Shown: positions 54,250 through 63,882, counted from the first letter of the stretch. The stretch is DNA of 64,000 nucleotides from Duncaniella muris (GCF_003024805.1 NZ_PUEC01000015.1:21466-85465), one strand, 5' to 3'. Numbers and translations are program-made. Notes: generated by a model from the letters alone, not told the origin.

Positions 54250-54921
54250 TTAGAGCTGGCCGAGTTCGACCATTGTGGCCACGCGCTCCACTATGGCATC
54301 CTTACGGTCCTTGTCGGGGTTATAATCCGTCTTGAGGTTCACTCCGAAGAGACGGCCGAAGGTCTGCCAGAATCCGGCGCGAAAACTGCCGAGGAATGCT
54401 TTCAGAATATTGTAGCTCGACTGGTTGGTCTCGCGGTTTATGAGCTTGACAAGCATCTGGGCCTGCGACTTGGTAAACTTCTTCAAGGCAGGCTTATACT
54501 GCTTGAACACCTCCCCTTCCATGCGTTTCAGATGCTCCTCGCGCTCCTTCTGAGTGGGGAATGTCTCGATGTATTCATAGGTCTCGATCAGCGTCTCGCA
54601 GATGAGTTTGGCATAGGGGAGCGTCTTTTTGACATCGCGCACGGTTTTCCAGTAGAACTCCTCCTCCTTCTTGTTTTTGAACTTGAGGGGAGGAAACACG
54701 GTGACATCGGCGAGCACCAGCATCAGGGTCTGCTCGCCGTCCTCGCCGTCGAAAAAGTAATAGCCGCGGATCGGCTTGACCCTGCCGTCGCCCACCTCGA
54801 CATCGGTCTCAGGGCCGTCAGGCAGCGCCTGAGCGGCGCCGGCGGCCTGCGCCACCGAAGGCGCGGCCACCGTCACAGCCGTCAGTATGAGGAGGAATAT
54901 TATCTTTCGGATCAGGATCAT
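54250..54921 (-). CDS. DUF4294 exported protein
   Basis: This is a 223-aa secreted protein of unknown function with a Sec signal peptide (LILTAVTVAAPSVAQAAG). The DUF4294 core is clear: DVTVFPPLKFKNKKEEEFYW, then VRDVKKTLPYAKLICETL, followed by helices rich in Lys and Glu (KFTKSQAQMLVKLI). It is the last gene of the minus-strand run gpmI, sdaA, nadB, DUF4294, 56 bp after nadB. The link with the metabolic genes is not understood. Confidence 0.85.
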   Translation of the reverse strand: MILIRKIIFLLILTAVTVAAPSVAQAAGAAQALPDGPETDVEVGDGRVKPIRGYYFFDGEDGEQTLMLVLADVTVFPPLKFKNKKEEEFYWKTVRDVKKTLPYAKLICETLIETYEYIETFPTQKEREEHLKRMEGEVFKQYKPALKKFTKSQAQMLVKLINRETNQSSYNILKAFLGSFRAGFWQTFGRLFGVNLKTDYNPDKDRKDAIVERVATMVELGQL

Positions 54922-54977
54922 TATACCTATTATAACAACTTATAACAACCAGGCGGTCGGAAATGTCAGAGGGGGGA

Positions 54978-56564
54978 TCACTCTCCGTGCTGTCCGCGTG
55001 GCACGGGCGGATAGTCGACCGTGTAGTGCAGGCCGCGTGACTCCTTGCGCTCCTTGGCCTGGCGCATGATCAGGTAGCCAACATTAATTATATTACGCAG
55101 CTCGCAGATCTCACGCGAGGCCTTTGACTGCTTGAAGAGCTTCTCGGTCTCCTCATAGAGAATGTCGAGGCGGTTCCAGGCGCGGTCGAGGCGCAGGTTG
55201 GAGCGGACTATGCCCACGTAGGTGCCCATGATCTGGTTTACTTCCTTGATGCTCTGGGTGATGAGCACCATCTCTTCGGGGTGGCGTGTGCCTTCGTCGT
55301 TCCAGGAGGGCACATCGGTGCGCCACTCGTAGTGCGAGGCGTTGGCAATGGCGTGTCTGGCAGCTGCGTCGGCATAGACCACGGCTTCGATCAGCGAGTT
55401 GGAAGCCAGGCGGTTGCCGCCGTGCAGGCCTGTGCAGGAGCACTCGCCCACGGCGTAGAGGCGCCTGATCGACGACTCGGCGTTGGAGTCGACCTTGATG
55501 CCTCCGCAGAGATAGTGGGCGGCGGGAGCTACGGGTATGTAGTCTTTGGTGATGTCGATGCCGAGCGAGAGGCATTTGGCATAGATGTTGGGGAAGTGGC
55601 GGCGGGTCTCTTCGGGGTCTTTGTGGGTCACGTCGAGATACACGTGGTCATCGCCGGTGAGTTTCATCTCCGAGTCGATGGCGCGGGCCACAATGTCGCG
55701 CGGGGCGAGCGAGAGGCGGGGGTCATACTTGTGCATGAACTCCTCGCCCTTGAGGTTGCGGAGCACTGCGCCGTAGCCTCTCATGGCCTCGGTGATCAGG
55801 AAGTTCGGGCGGTCGCCGGGATGATAGAGGGCCGTGGGGTGGAACTGGATGAATTCCATGTCCTTGACGGTACCTTTGGCGCGGTAGACCATAGCGATGC
55901 CGTCGCCGGTGGCCACGAGCGGATTTGTGGTGGTCTGATAGACGGCACCTACACCGCCGGTGGCTATGAGGGTGATGCGCGAGAGGAAGGTGTCGACCTC
56001 GCCTGTCTGCGTGTCGAGCACGTAGGCTCCGTAGCATGTTATGTCAGGTGTGCGGCGGGTCACTATCTTGCCCAGATGGTGCTGGGTGATGATCTCGATG
56101 GCAAAATGATGTTCGAAGATGTCGATGTCGGGGTTCGACCTGACAGCCTTGATGAGCGATTCCTGGATCTCGAATCCGGTGTTGTCGGCATGGTGGAGGA
56201 TGCGGAACTCCGAGTGGCCGCCTTCGCGGTGGAGGTCGAAGCTGCCGTCTTCCTTCTTGTCGAAGTCAACGCCCCAGTTGATAAGCTCACGTATCTGTCC
56301 GGGAGCCTCGGTGACAACCTTTCTGACAGCCTCAGGATCGCTGAGCCAGTCGCCGGCTATCATTGTGTCGTTGATGTGTTTCTCGAAATCGTCTACTTCG
56401 AGGTTGGTGACCGAAGCCACTCCGCCCTGGGCGAGGGCCGTGTTGGCTTCATCGAGAGTGGTCTTGCATATCAGGGCCACTTTGCCCTTTGAAGCGACCT
56501 TAAGGGCAAAACTCATGCCGGCTATGCCTGAGCCGATCACAAGAAAATCATATTTGCGTGTCAT
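54978..56564 (-). CDS. nadB: L-aspartate oxidase
   Basis: NadB oxidises L-aspartate to iminoaspartate with FAD, the first step of de novo NAD synthesis. The 528-aa flavoprotein has the FAD motif DFLVIGSGIAGMSFALKVA, substrate-pocket block TTLDEANTALAQGGVASV, HREGGHSEFRILHHAD, and CGGIKVDSNAESSIRRLYAVGE with SCTGLHGGNRLASNSL. The C-terminal helical domain is complete. It lies 21 bp after sdaA in a likely operon. nadA and nadC are not in the window. Confidence 0.96.
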   Translation of the reverse strand: MTRKYDFLVIGSGIAGMSFALKVASKGKVALICKTTLDEANTALAQGGVASVTNLEVDDFEKHINDTMIAGDWLSDPEAVRKVVTEAPGQIRELINWGVDFDKKEDGSFDLHREGGHSEFRILHHADNTGFEIQESLIKAVRSNPDIDIFEHHFAIEIITQHHLGKIVTRRTPDITCYGAYVLDTQTGEVDTFLSRITLIATGGVGAVYQTTTNPLVATGDGIAMVYRAKGTVKDMEFIQFHPTALYHPGDRPNFLITEAMRGYGAVLRNLKGEEFMHKYDPRLSLAPRDIVARAIDSEMKLTGDDHVYLDVTHKDPEETRRHFPNIYAKCLSLGIDITKDYIPVAPAAHYLCGGIKVDSNAESSIRRLYAVGECSCTGLHGGNRLASNSLIEAVVYADAAARHAIANASHYEWRTDVPSWNDEGTRHPEEMVLITQSIKEVNQIMGTYVGIVRSNLRLDRAWNRLDILYEETEKLFKQSKASREICELRNIINVGYLIMRQAKERKESRGLHYTVDYPPVPRGQHGE

Positions 56565-56585
56565 GCCATCTGAATTTTTTTAAGA

Positions 56586-57782
56586 CTATTTTATAGCGGC
56601 CAGGCCCCCTTGGGCGGTCTCTTTGTAGATCGACGGCAGGTCATGGCCCGTCTGCTTCATCACCTCGACAATGCGGTCGAAGCTGACCGAGTGGCGGCCG
56701 TCGGAGAAGGATGCGTAGAGGTTGCTGTCGAGCGCGCGGGCGGCGGCATAGGCGTTGCGCTCGATGCAGGGTATCTGCACCAGCCCGCACACCGGATCGC
56801 AGGTGAGTCCGAGGTGGTGTTCGAGTCCCATCTCGGCCGAATATTCGATCTGGGCGGGGGTTCCGCCGAAGAGCTGGCTGGCGGCTGCGGCGGCCATAGC
56901 GCAGGCCACTCCGACTTCGCCCTGACAGCCCACTTCGGCTCCTGAGACAGAGGCGTTGCACTTGACCACGCTCCCGAATAGTCCGGCGGTGGCAAGGGCG
57001 CGGAGTATGCGCTTGTCGCTGAAGCCTTTCGAGGTCGAGAGATGATAGAGGACAGCCGGGAGCACTCCGCATGACCCGCAGGTGGGTGCGGTGACGATCT
57101 TGCCGCCCGATGCGTTTTCCTCGCTGACGGCGAGGGCATAGGCGTAAACCAGGCCGCGGCTGCGCAGGCTGTCGTTGTGGCCTGAGGCGTGGAGATAATA
57201 GCTGACGGCCTTGCGGCGCACTCCGAGGCCTCCGGGGAGCACCCCTTCGGCGTCGATGCCGCGCTCTACGGCCTCTTTCATCACCTGCCAGACCTCACGC
57301 AGATAGTCCCAGACGTCGCTGTCTTCATATTCGTCGACGTATTCCCAGAAGCTCTTGCCCGACTTGTCGGCCCAGTCCAGGATGTCGGAGATACGGCTCA
57401 GGGGATAGACGGTCTTTGCGTCGGGACGCTCCTCGCCCTCGTGGACAATGTCGCCGCCGCCGATCGAGTAGACCGTGTCGCGGCCCAGTTCGCTGCCGTC
57501 AGCGCCGAGGGCCACGAAAGTCATGCCGTTGGGGTGGAAGGGAAGGAACACCGAGGGTTCCCACAGGATTGTGGTCGGAGCCGTCTTCTGAAGCTCTCCG
57601 AGGATAGCCACATCTGTCATGTGGCCCTTTCCGGTGCCTGCGAGGGCTCCGAAAAGGGTCACGTTAAAGGATGCGGCCTCCGGATAGCTGGCTCCGAACT
57701 CCTGCGCGGCTTTGAGCGGCCCCATAGTGTGGGAACTGGAGGGGCCGTGGCCTATCTTGTAGAGTTGTTTTATGGATTCCAT
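56586..57782 (-). CDS. sdaA: L-serine ammonia-lyase (iron-sulfur type)
   Basis: This single-chain L-serine dehydratase of 398 aa makes pyruvate and ammonia from serine. The N-terminal regulatory half starts with KIGHGPSSSHTMGPLKA. The C-terminal catalytic half carries the cysteines for the 4Fe-4S cluster in APTCGSCGVLPAVLYHL, VSGAEVGCQGEVGVACAMA and LTCDPVCGLVQIPCIERNA. The ATG at 57782 is preferred to the TTG four codons upstream. It lies 45 bp after gpmI and 21 bp before nadB. Together with gpmI it feeds three-carbon metabolism. Confidence 0.95.
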   Translation of the reverse strand: MESIKQLYKIGHGPSSSHTMGPLKAAQEFGASYPEAASFNVTLFGALAGTGKGHMTDVAILGELQKTAPTTILWEPSVFLPFHPNGMTFVALGADGSELGRDTVYSIGGGDIVHEGEERPDAKTVYPLSRISDILDWADKSGKSFWEYVDEYEDSDVWDYLREVWQVMKEAVERGIDAEGVLPGGLGVRRKAVSYYLHASGHNDSLRSRGLVYAYALAVSEENASGGKIVTAPTCGSCGVLPAVLYHLSTSKGFSDKRILRALATAGLFGSVVKCNASVSGAEVGCQGEVGVACAMAAAAASQLFGGTPAQIEYSAEMGLEHHLGLTCDPVCGLVQIPCIERNAYAAARALDSNLYASFSDGRHSVSFDRIVEVMKQTGHDLPSIYKETAQGGLAAIK

Positions 57783-57826
57783 CTGTGAGGTCAAGTGGAG
57801 GGTGTGGTGGATGCCGGCTCAGCCTT

Positions 57827-59341
57827 TCAGCCGATGAGGGCGTGGCCGGTCATCTCCTTGGGCTGTTCGAGGCCCATGATTTTCAGCATGGTGGGAGCCA
57901 CGTCGGCGAGTTTGCCGTCGGCCACTGTAGCACCGGCGCGGTCGGTCACGTAGATGCAGGGCACGGGGTTGAGCGAGTGGGCTGTGTTGGGGGTGCCGTC
58001 GGCGTTGATGGCGTTGTCGGCGTTGCCGTGGTCAGCGATGATGATCACCTCATAGCCGGCTTCCTTGGCAGCCTCTACGGTGTCTTTCACGCATTCGTCA
58101 ACGGCCTTTACAGCCTTGCAGATAGCTTCGTAGACTCCGGTGTGGCCCACCATGTCGCCGTTGGCGTAGTTGACCACGATGAAGTCATATTTCTCTTCCC
58201 TGATTGCCTCCACGAGCTTGTCTTTCACCTCATAGGCGCTCATTTCGGGCTTGAGGTCGTAGGTTGCAACCTTGGGCGATGCCACGAGGATGCGCTCCTC
58301 GCCTTCGTAGGGCTGCTCGCGTCCGCCGTTGAAGAAGAATGTCACGTGGGCATACTTTTCGGTCTCGGCTATGTGGAGCTGCTTCTTGTCGAGGCTTGAG
58401 AGGTATTCGCCGAGGGTGTTTTCAACGTTTTCTTTGGGGAAGAGGATGTGGACGCCGGTGAAGGATGCGTCGTAGGGGGTCATGCAGTAGTACTGCAGGC
58501 CGGGTATCACCTTCATGTCGGCTTCGGGGATGTCGTGCTGTGTGAGGGCCACGGTGAGCTCCTTTGCGCGGTCGTTGCGGTAGTTGAAGAAGATCACAGC
58601 GTCGCCTTCCTTGATTGTTCCGTCGACAGCCGCGTTGTTGATGGGCTTGATGAATTCGTCGGTCACGTCCTCGTCATAGCTTTCCTGCACGGCCTTGGCC
58701 ATGTCAGTCGCCTGCTTGCCCTCGCCTTTCACCAGAAGGTCATAGGCAACCTTGACGCGCTCCCAGCGCTTATCGCGGTCCATAGCGTAGTAGCGGCCTA
58801 TGATCGAGGCGATCTTGCCGGCCGACTTGGCGCAGTGGGCTTCGAGCTGCTCGATGAAGCCCTTGCCGCTGCGGGGGTCGGTGTCGCGGCCATCCATGAA
58901 GCAGTGGATGTAGACCTTTTCGAGACCGTATTTAGCGGCTATGTCGCAGAGGGCATAGAGGTGGTCGAGCGAAGAGTGCACACCGCCGTCGCTGGTGAGG
59001 CCCATGAAGTGGATGGCCTTGCCGTTGTCGCGGGCATAGGAGAAGGCATCTACAATCTCAGGATTTTCGAGGATAGAGCCGTCGGCACATGCCTTGTTGA
59101 TTTTCACGAGGTCCTGATAGACCACGCGGCCGGCGCCGATATTGAGGTGACCCACCTCCGAGTTGCCCATCTGTCCGTCAGGCAGACCGACGTTTTCGCC
59201 TGAAGCCTGAAGCTCGCTGTGGGGGTAGGTTTTTACGAGATAGTCCCAGTAGGGAGTAGGAGTAGAGAAAATAGCGTCGCTCTTGGAGTGATTGCCGATT
59301 CCCCATCCGTCGAGAATCATTAACAATGCTTTCTTTGCCAT
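57827..59341 (-). CDS. gpmI: 2,3-bisphosphoglycerate-independent phosphoglycerate mutase
   Basis: GpmI interconverts 3- and 2-phosphoglycerate in glycolysis using two manganese ions. The 504-aa protein has the alkaline-phosphatase-like metal site [11 protein letters not shown], the catalytic Ser in [30 protein letters not shown] and the C-terminal metal block [13 protein letters not shown] with [14 protein letters not shown]. It is the first gene of the gpmI-sdaA-nadB-DUF4294 unit and has a full consensus promoter. Confidence 0.97.
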   Translation of the reverse strand: MAKKALLMILDGWGIGNHSKSDAIFSTPTPYWDYLVKTYPHSELQASGENVGLPDGQMGNSEVGHLNIGAGRVVYQDLVKINKACADGSILENPEIVDAFSYARDNGKAIHFMGLTSDGGVHSSLDHLYALCDIAAKYGLEKVYIHCFMDGRDTDPRSGKGFIEQLEAHCAKSAGKIASIIGRYYAMDRDKRWERVKVAYDLLVKGEGKQATDMAKAVQESYDEDVTDEFIKPINNAAVDGTIKEGDAVIFFNYRNDRAKELTVALTQHDIPEADMKVIPGLQYYCMTPYDASFTGVHILFPKENVENTLGEYLSSLDKKQLHIAETEKYAHVTFFFNGGREQPYEGEERILVASPKVATYDLKPEMSAYEVKDKLVEAIREEKYDFIVVNYANGDMVGHTGVYEAICKAVKAVDECVKDTVEAAKEAGYEVIIIADHGNADNAINADGTPNTAHSLNPVPCIYVTDRAGATVADGKLADVAPTMLKIMGLEQPKEMTGHALIG

Positions 59342-59402
59342 GATGTTATAGAAATTGTAAGATTATTGATTGCGGTATGCGGAGGGAGAGAGTAATAACT
59401 GT

Positions 59403-59434
59403 GCAAAATTACAGAATTCCATCCGAAAATCAAA
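59403..59434 (-). promoter_or_regulatory. Promoter of the gpmI operon
   Basis: On the minus strand TTTG (59431-59434) and TAATTTTGC (59403-59411) are 19 bp apart, a perfect Bacteroidetes promoter, about 60 bp upstream of the gpmI start. Just upstream lie two tandem copies of GTTTAAAATTC (59446-59468), a possible regulator site. Confidence 0.8.
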
Positions 59435-59508
59435 AGTTAGAGGTCGTTTAAAATTCGTTTAAAATTCGTCACCGGCAATAGCAGCCATCCGGCCCCGCGC
59501 ACGGACAC

Positions 59509-60399
59509 CTATCGGCCGCATAGTCTGTCACGGAGTCCGCGCAAGAAACCGCCGTTGCCGGCAGGGGCTGTTGAAGCATGTTCACATTTATCCGAAACTG
59601 ACTCAAATTTTTCCTTTCCGATAAATTCATGGCTGTGCCACCCTATATCTCCAAATTTCCCGTCAAAAAGAGAGCAGCCATCCGCTATCGGCTTGTCAGG
59701 TGACAGGCACATAGTATTACCGTCAGGCTTTTCGATTACTTCACAGACAAGGTTATCTCCTTGGAAATGGAAATAATACTGAAACTTCGTCAACGGGTCG
59801 ATAAGGCTTGTATAACTGTCGACCCACGGCCATGCACGCCGTTTTACAACATCATCAATCAGGGCCATTTCAATCCGCTGTGTTATATAACCGGTCTTTA
59901 TCAGTTCTACTGTCTTGGGCCACAGATAAACAGAGCCGTCAAAAGCATCACCGGCTATCCAGTCGCCCGGATTGACCGGACCGATATTCTCACGTGGTTC
60001 ATCGCAACGCCAGACAAAGCATTCTTCATAGGGGTCCAGTCGGCTTAATTTATCTATCGACCATTCTCCTTCGTCGTCTCTTTTGTCGCCAAGCTCAACA
60101 AAACGGGCTAATGCCAGTCCGTCAAGACCGAGATCGGCACTTTCGCCAACCTTATACCATCCGCCTCCAAACTCACTTCCTGACACGACATCCGTATGTA
60201 CATACAGCCCCACCTCTGATGAGATTACGTCCTCGATTCCGGGATTTTCACTTACCGCATAGCGGGTTTTGAAAATCCTGATCACCGGACAACCATCTTT
60301 CTCGCTGTCATCCGCAATATATTGGAAATAGCTCTTGTAGCCGTCACCATGTTCCTGGCAGAACACATCGCCTATTTTTATTTTAACTCTCTTTGCCAT
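59509..60399 (-). CDS. Imm26-like protein, paralogue 3
   Basis: This is a 296-aa protein related to the two genes upstream. The shared blocks are MAKRVKIKIGDVFC, GYKSYFQYIADD, GWYKVGESADLGL, AWPWVDSYTSLIDPLT, FQYYFHFQG, GNTMCLS and FGDIGWHSHEFIG. The first 60 residues resemble the start of the Imm26 immunity family (KIGDVF plus a small beta domain). The last 30 residues are an added tail rich in Gly and Arg. The ATG at 60399 is chosen because it aligns with the starts of the paralogues; the frame upstream overlaps the previous gene. The overlap with that gene is 17 bp. No toxin is visible near it. Confidence 0.65.
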   Translation of the reverse strand: MAKRVKIKIGDVFCQEHGDGYKSYFQYIADDSEKDGCPVIRIFKTRYAVSENPGIEDVISSEVGLYVHTDVVSGSEFGGGWYKVGESADLGLDGLALARFVELGDKRDDEGEWSIDKLSRLDPYEECFVWRCDEPRENIGPVNPGDWIAGDAFDGSVYLWPKTVELIKTGYITQRIEMALIDDVVKRRAWPWVDSYTSLIDPLTKFQYYFHFQGDNLVCEVIEKPDGNTMCLSPDKPIADGCSLFDGKFGDIGWHSHEFIGKEKFESVSDKCEHASTAPAGNGGFLRGLRDRLCGR

Positions 60400-61192
60400 G
60401 ATGTTTATCCCAGATAGTATTGAATTTTTCGCCTGTGACATTCCACGCACACCAGCTTATATCGCCAAAAGATCCCGCAAAAAGAGCGTAACCATCTTTT
60501 TCCGGATCGTTTTCGGATAAATTTATGAAATTTCCATCTGATGTCCGTATTACTTCCCTGCAGATTTTCTCTCCTTTGAAATGAAAATAATACCGGAGTC
60601 TCGCCATGCGGTCAAAGTAAGTCAGATAACTCTCCACCCACGGCCACGGTTTTTGTTTAACATATCTGTTTAAATAGAGATCTGCTGAAGTATATCCATA
60701 TTTGATTCTTTCAACAATTCTGAACCATGACAAGACACTGCCATTTGTTGTCATCGGGCTTTCCGAGATTTCCGGAGTCATTTTTCCGATGGGAATCTGC
60801 GATTCGTTACAATGCCATACATAAAAATGTTCCAACGGATCAACGTCGTCAAATTTGTCTGTTTCAGGATTATAGACAGTTGAAGACTCGCCGACAAACC
60901 ACGCTGAAGCCAGTTCATCAAGGCCCAAATCTTTGCTTTTGCCTACTTTATACCAATGATCGCCCACAAGCCCGATCCTAAGTACCGTATGGGCATAGAA
61001 CGCCACTTCTGATTTAACCAGTTCATCCATGTCCGGCTGATAATCCATCGGATAGCGTCCAACAAAAGCCCGAATGACAGAACTATTCAACTGCGTCATA
61101 TCGTTGGCGATATATTGGAAATAGCTCTTGTAGCCATCATCCAATTCAACGCAGAATATATCGCCGATTTTCGTAACTATTCGCTTTGCCAT
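60383..61192 (-). CDS. Imm26-like protein, paralogue 2
   Basis: This is a 269-aa protein with the same blocks: MAKRIVTKIGDIFCVELDDG, YKSYFQYIAND, HWYKVGKSKDLGL, PWPWVESYLTYFDRM, RYYFHFKGEKI and FGDISWCAWNVTG. Its first 90 bp and the bases just upstream of its ATG are nearly identical at DNA level to those of paralogue 1, which shows a recent duplication or conversion. It starts 45 bp after the stop of paralogue 1. It is AT-richer than the flanking core genes. The function is inferred only as possible immunity or cargo protection. Confidence 0.65.
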   Translation of the reverse strand: MAKRIVTKIGDIFCVELDDGYKSYFQYIANDMTQLNSSVIRAFVGRYPMDYQPDMDELVKSEVAFYAHTVLRIGLVGDHWYKVGKSKDLGLDELASAWFVGESSTVYNPETDKFDDVDPLEHFYVWHCNESQIPIGKMTPEISESPMTTNGSVLSWFRIVERIKYGYTSADLYLNRYVKQKPWPWVESYLTYFDRMARLRYYFHFKGEKICREVIRTSDGNFINLSENDPEKDGYALFAGSFGDISWCAWNVTGEKFNTIWDKHHGKES

Positions 61193-61237
61193 ATTTTCAA
61201 TGTTTCTTAAAAATATATGTCCATCGGACGGATGTCA

Positions 61238-62053
61238 TTATCTGCTTTTATCTGATTTATTCCATACATCTTCAAACGCATCCTCGGTGATGAATTCTTT
61301 GTAGCGCCAGTTGATTTCGCCGAAATCTCCGGCATAAAGTGTGTGGCAGCCATCCACAGGATTTTCGCAGGACAATCGCGTTATATTGCCATCGCAGTCA
61401 ACAATAACCTCTCTGACAGCACGGCTTCCGTGGAAATGAAAATAAGTCGTTTCACGGGTAAGAGGGTCGGCTTTCCGGACATAACTGTCAACCCACGGCC
61501 AAGGCTTGCGCTTGACTTCATCATAAAAAGTCATTGTCCATGTATAGTATCCATATCTGATACGGTCCACGATACACGTATAAGGCAAAACGCCGTCACA
61601 CTCAATGATCGACTTCAAAAATTCAGGAATTTTCCCGATATCTTTTCTTTCACATCCGGCATAGCCAACATACCAATGTTCATATGGCTCCATATTTGCA
61701 TCCAGTTCATTTGCTTTTTCATATCCAATGGTGGTATCCTCCTCCTGTGGAAGCCCAAACACAAAACTTTTAAGCTCTTCCTGTCCTATTTCTTTGGAAT
61801 TTCCGATTTTATACCATGTATTCTCATCTATCCCGGCACGAAGATATGTAAGTGCATGAAAAGCAACCTCATCTTTGACAATTTCTTCTATTTTAGGCTC
61901 ATATTCAACCGGATAATTAGTCTTAAAGGCTCTGATAACAGCACCTCCAAGATAATGACAGTCTTTAAGCATGTATTGGAAATAGCTCTTGTAGCCATTA
62001 CCCAATTCAACGCAGAATATATCGCCGATTCTCGTAACTATTCGCTTTGCCAT
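61238..62053 (-). CDS. Imm26-like protein, paralogue 1
   Basis: This is a 271-aa protein, the first of three tandem relatives. The conserved start is MAKRIVTRIGDIFCVELGNG, then GYKSYFQYMLKD, NTWYKIGNSKEIGQ, KPWPWVDSYVRKADPLT, TTYFHFHGSRA and FGEINWRYKEFI. The family has no signal peptide and no membrane segment, so it acts in the cytoplasm. It lies 19 bp after the ABC ATPase stop, and the four genes may be one transcript. The three copies differ a lot in the middle (residues 60-180) and little at the start, as expected when the middle binds different partners. Confidence 0.65.
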   Translation of the reverse strand: MAKRIVTRIGDIFCVELGNGYKSYFQYMLKDCHYLGGAVIRAFKTNYPVEYEPKIEEIVKDEVAFHALTYLRAGIDENTWYKIGNSKEIGQEELKSFVFGLPQEEDTTIGYEKANELDANMEPYEHWYVGYAGCERKDIGKIPEFLKSIIECDGVLPYTCIVDRIRYGYYTWTMTFYDEVKRKPWPWVDSYVRKADPLTRETTYFHFHGSRAVREVIVDCDGNITRLSCENPVDGCHTLYAGDFGEINWRYKEFITEDAFEDVWNKSDKSR

Positions 62054-62072
62054 ATTTTCAATGTTTTTATAT

Positions 62073-63500
62073 CTACCTCTTGATCAGCGTTTTGATATGA
62101 TTTACTCCGGAGGGGATTTCGTGGGGGTAGTGGCTGACGAAGATGAGTGAAGTGGAATTGCGCCCGGTCAGGAGGTCTGTCAGGCGGCGGATGCGCTGTT
62201 TGGCGGGAGCGTCGAGGCCGTGGAGCGGTTCGTCGAGTATCAGCAGTCGGGGCTGACGGATGAAGGCCCGCGCCAGCAACACCATGCGCTGTTCGCCTGA
62301 GGAGAGCCGATCGAAGGTCTGGTCTTTAAGATGACTGATGGCCATTAGCCGGAGCCAGGCGAGGGCTTCGCTGCGCTCACTGTCGGTGATCCGGGCATAG
62401 CGGTTGAGGGCCGAGCGCAGGCCCTGGGCCACTACATCGACCACCGAGAGGGGGCTGCGGAAGTAGAGCTGCATCTCCGGGCAGACGTAGCCTATGCGGT
62501 CTTTGATCTCCCAGATGCTTTCGCCGCTGCCGCGACGACGGTCAAAGAGGGTGATGCAGTTGGCGTAGGCCTGCGGGTGGTCTCCGCAAATCATGCTCAG
62601 CAGCAGCGATTTGCCACTGCCGTTGGGGCCTGTGAGCGCCCAGCGTTCGCCGCGCCTGACGGTCCAGTCAAGACCACTGATGATCCGGCGGTCACCGTAG
62701 CTCACATGGCCGTCGGTGATCGAGAAGGCCACTTCATAGTCATCGCCGTCAGCTTCCGGGCGGAGGGGTAGCTGCGAGGCGTCAATTTCCTCGCAGACAG
62801 GCGTCTGAGAGCGCAGGGCGTCAATCGCGGCACGGTCGGTGACGAGGGGCAGCAGAGTCCTTCCGGCCATCGGCAACACGGCTACGGCGTAGGCGGGAAT
62901 GTCGGCCGGATCGCAGAGCAGCATCACCACGGAGGTGCCGCGCGCGGGGAGGGAGCGCAGGGCCGCATCGAGTTCGAGGCGGGAGGCGGAGTCGAGACCT
63001 ATGTAGGGATTGTCGAGCACCAGCAGGTCGGGGCGCGAGCGCAGGGCGTTGACCACAAGCAGCTTGCGCAATTCGCCGCTCGACAGATAGTTGATGCGTT
63101 TGTCCATGACGTCGCGCAAGGCGAATGACTCGCAGAGGCGCAGCCATTCGCCGTCAGAGGCCAGCTGACCTACAAGCTCGGCGACAGTCGGCACGAAGTC
63201 ATTGACTGTCGACTCCAGGCGCTGCTCGTGGCTGACCACGTCGATGCCGGTAAAGGAATGTATGTCAGTGAACGTCAGCATCCTGACCTTCATGTCGGGG
63301 CGGGCGAATTCGAGGCGGTTGCCATAGGCGTAGCGTCCTTTTTCCATCACAAGGCCGAGAGTCGACTTGCCGGCACCGTTCGGGCCGAGCACTACCGACA
63401 CACCCTGAGGTATCTCCAAAAGTTCCGAATTGTCAAGCACAACACTGCCATATCCCAGCCGGGGGCTGCTGAAACGTATCAGAAAATCTGCATTATCCAT
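62073..63500 (-). CDS. Double-ATPase ABC protein (ModF/PhrA-like)
   Basis: This is a cytoplasmic protein of 475 aa with two fused ABC ATPase domains and no membrane part. Domain 1 has Walker A GPNGAGKST, signature YLSSGELRK and Walker B LLVLDNPYIGLD, where the catalytic Glu is replaced by Asn and no H-loop His is seen (LLCDPADIP). Domain 2 has Walker A GPNGSGKS, signature RLSSGEQRM, Walker B LLILDEPLHGLD and H-loop FVSHYPHEIP, all intact. This layout matches ModF/PhrA-type proteins of unclear role. It is first in the run leading to the Imm26-like genes. Confidence 0.88.
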   Translation of the reverse strand: MDNADFLIRFSSPRLGYGSVVLDNSELLEIPQGVSVVLGPNGAGKSTLGLVMEKGRYAYGNRLEFARPDMKVRMLTFTDIHSFTGIDVVSHEQRLESTVNDFVPTVAELVGQLASDGEWLRLCESFALRDVMDKRINYLSSGELRKLLVVNALRSRPDLLVLDNPYIGLDSASRLELDAALRSLPARGTSVVMLLCDPADIPAYAVAVLPMAGRTLLPLVTDRAAIDALRSQTPVCEEIDASQLPLRPEADGDDYEVAFSITDGHVSYGDRRIISGLDWTVRRGERWALTGPNGSGKSLLLSMICGDHPQAYANCITLFDRRRGSGESIWEIKDRIGYVCPEMQLYFRSPLSVVDVVAQGLRSALNRYARITDSERSEALAWLRLMAISHLKDQTFDRLSSGEQRMVLLARAFIRQPRLLILDEPLHGLDAPAKQRIRRLTDLLTGRNSTSLIFVSHYPHEIPSGVNHIKTLIKR

Positions 63501-63882
63501 CTTTGCATTATCATTAAGATCTTGTTAAAAGCGACCGTTGACATCTGCAAAAGTAAGAAATCGGCCCCAATATTCCTATCTTTTCCCATCAGGCAGTAAA
63601 TCGAGGCTGGAAATATTCATTGTATAGGCTATTGTTTCTTTTGTTGAAGTTCGCTAATTTCAGGCGTTTCCAGATACATAGTTTTTCGCTCACAAACACA
63701 CATTTGTCATAAGAATAAGCTTGTGTAATTTTTAAGCTTAAAGATAAAAAACTATCGATTTGTTATGATATTAATGAATTTTGAGCTAATTTTAGATCAA
63801 ACAAATCTATATTATGTCAAATCTCAAAATAAATGAATAAATTTATCCGGATATTTAACATCACATTAATATTAGAGCTTGT
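63501..63882. other. AT-rich region between the ABC gene and the transposase
   Basis: No ORF of protein-like composition is seen. A consensus -7 box for the ABC gene lies at 63547-63555 on the minus strand (TACTTTTGC). The rest is AT-rich, with short direct and inverted A/T tracts. I see no further feature. Confidence 0.6.

Noticed and set aside
55281..56492. 403-aa open frame antisense to nadB
   Set aside because: It is a shadow of the GC-rich nadB gene: repetitive Val/Gly/Ala composition, no domain, no promoter, and nadB itself is certain.
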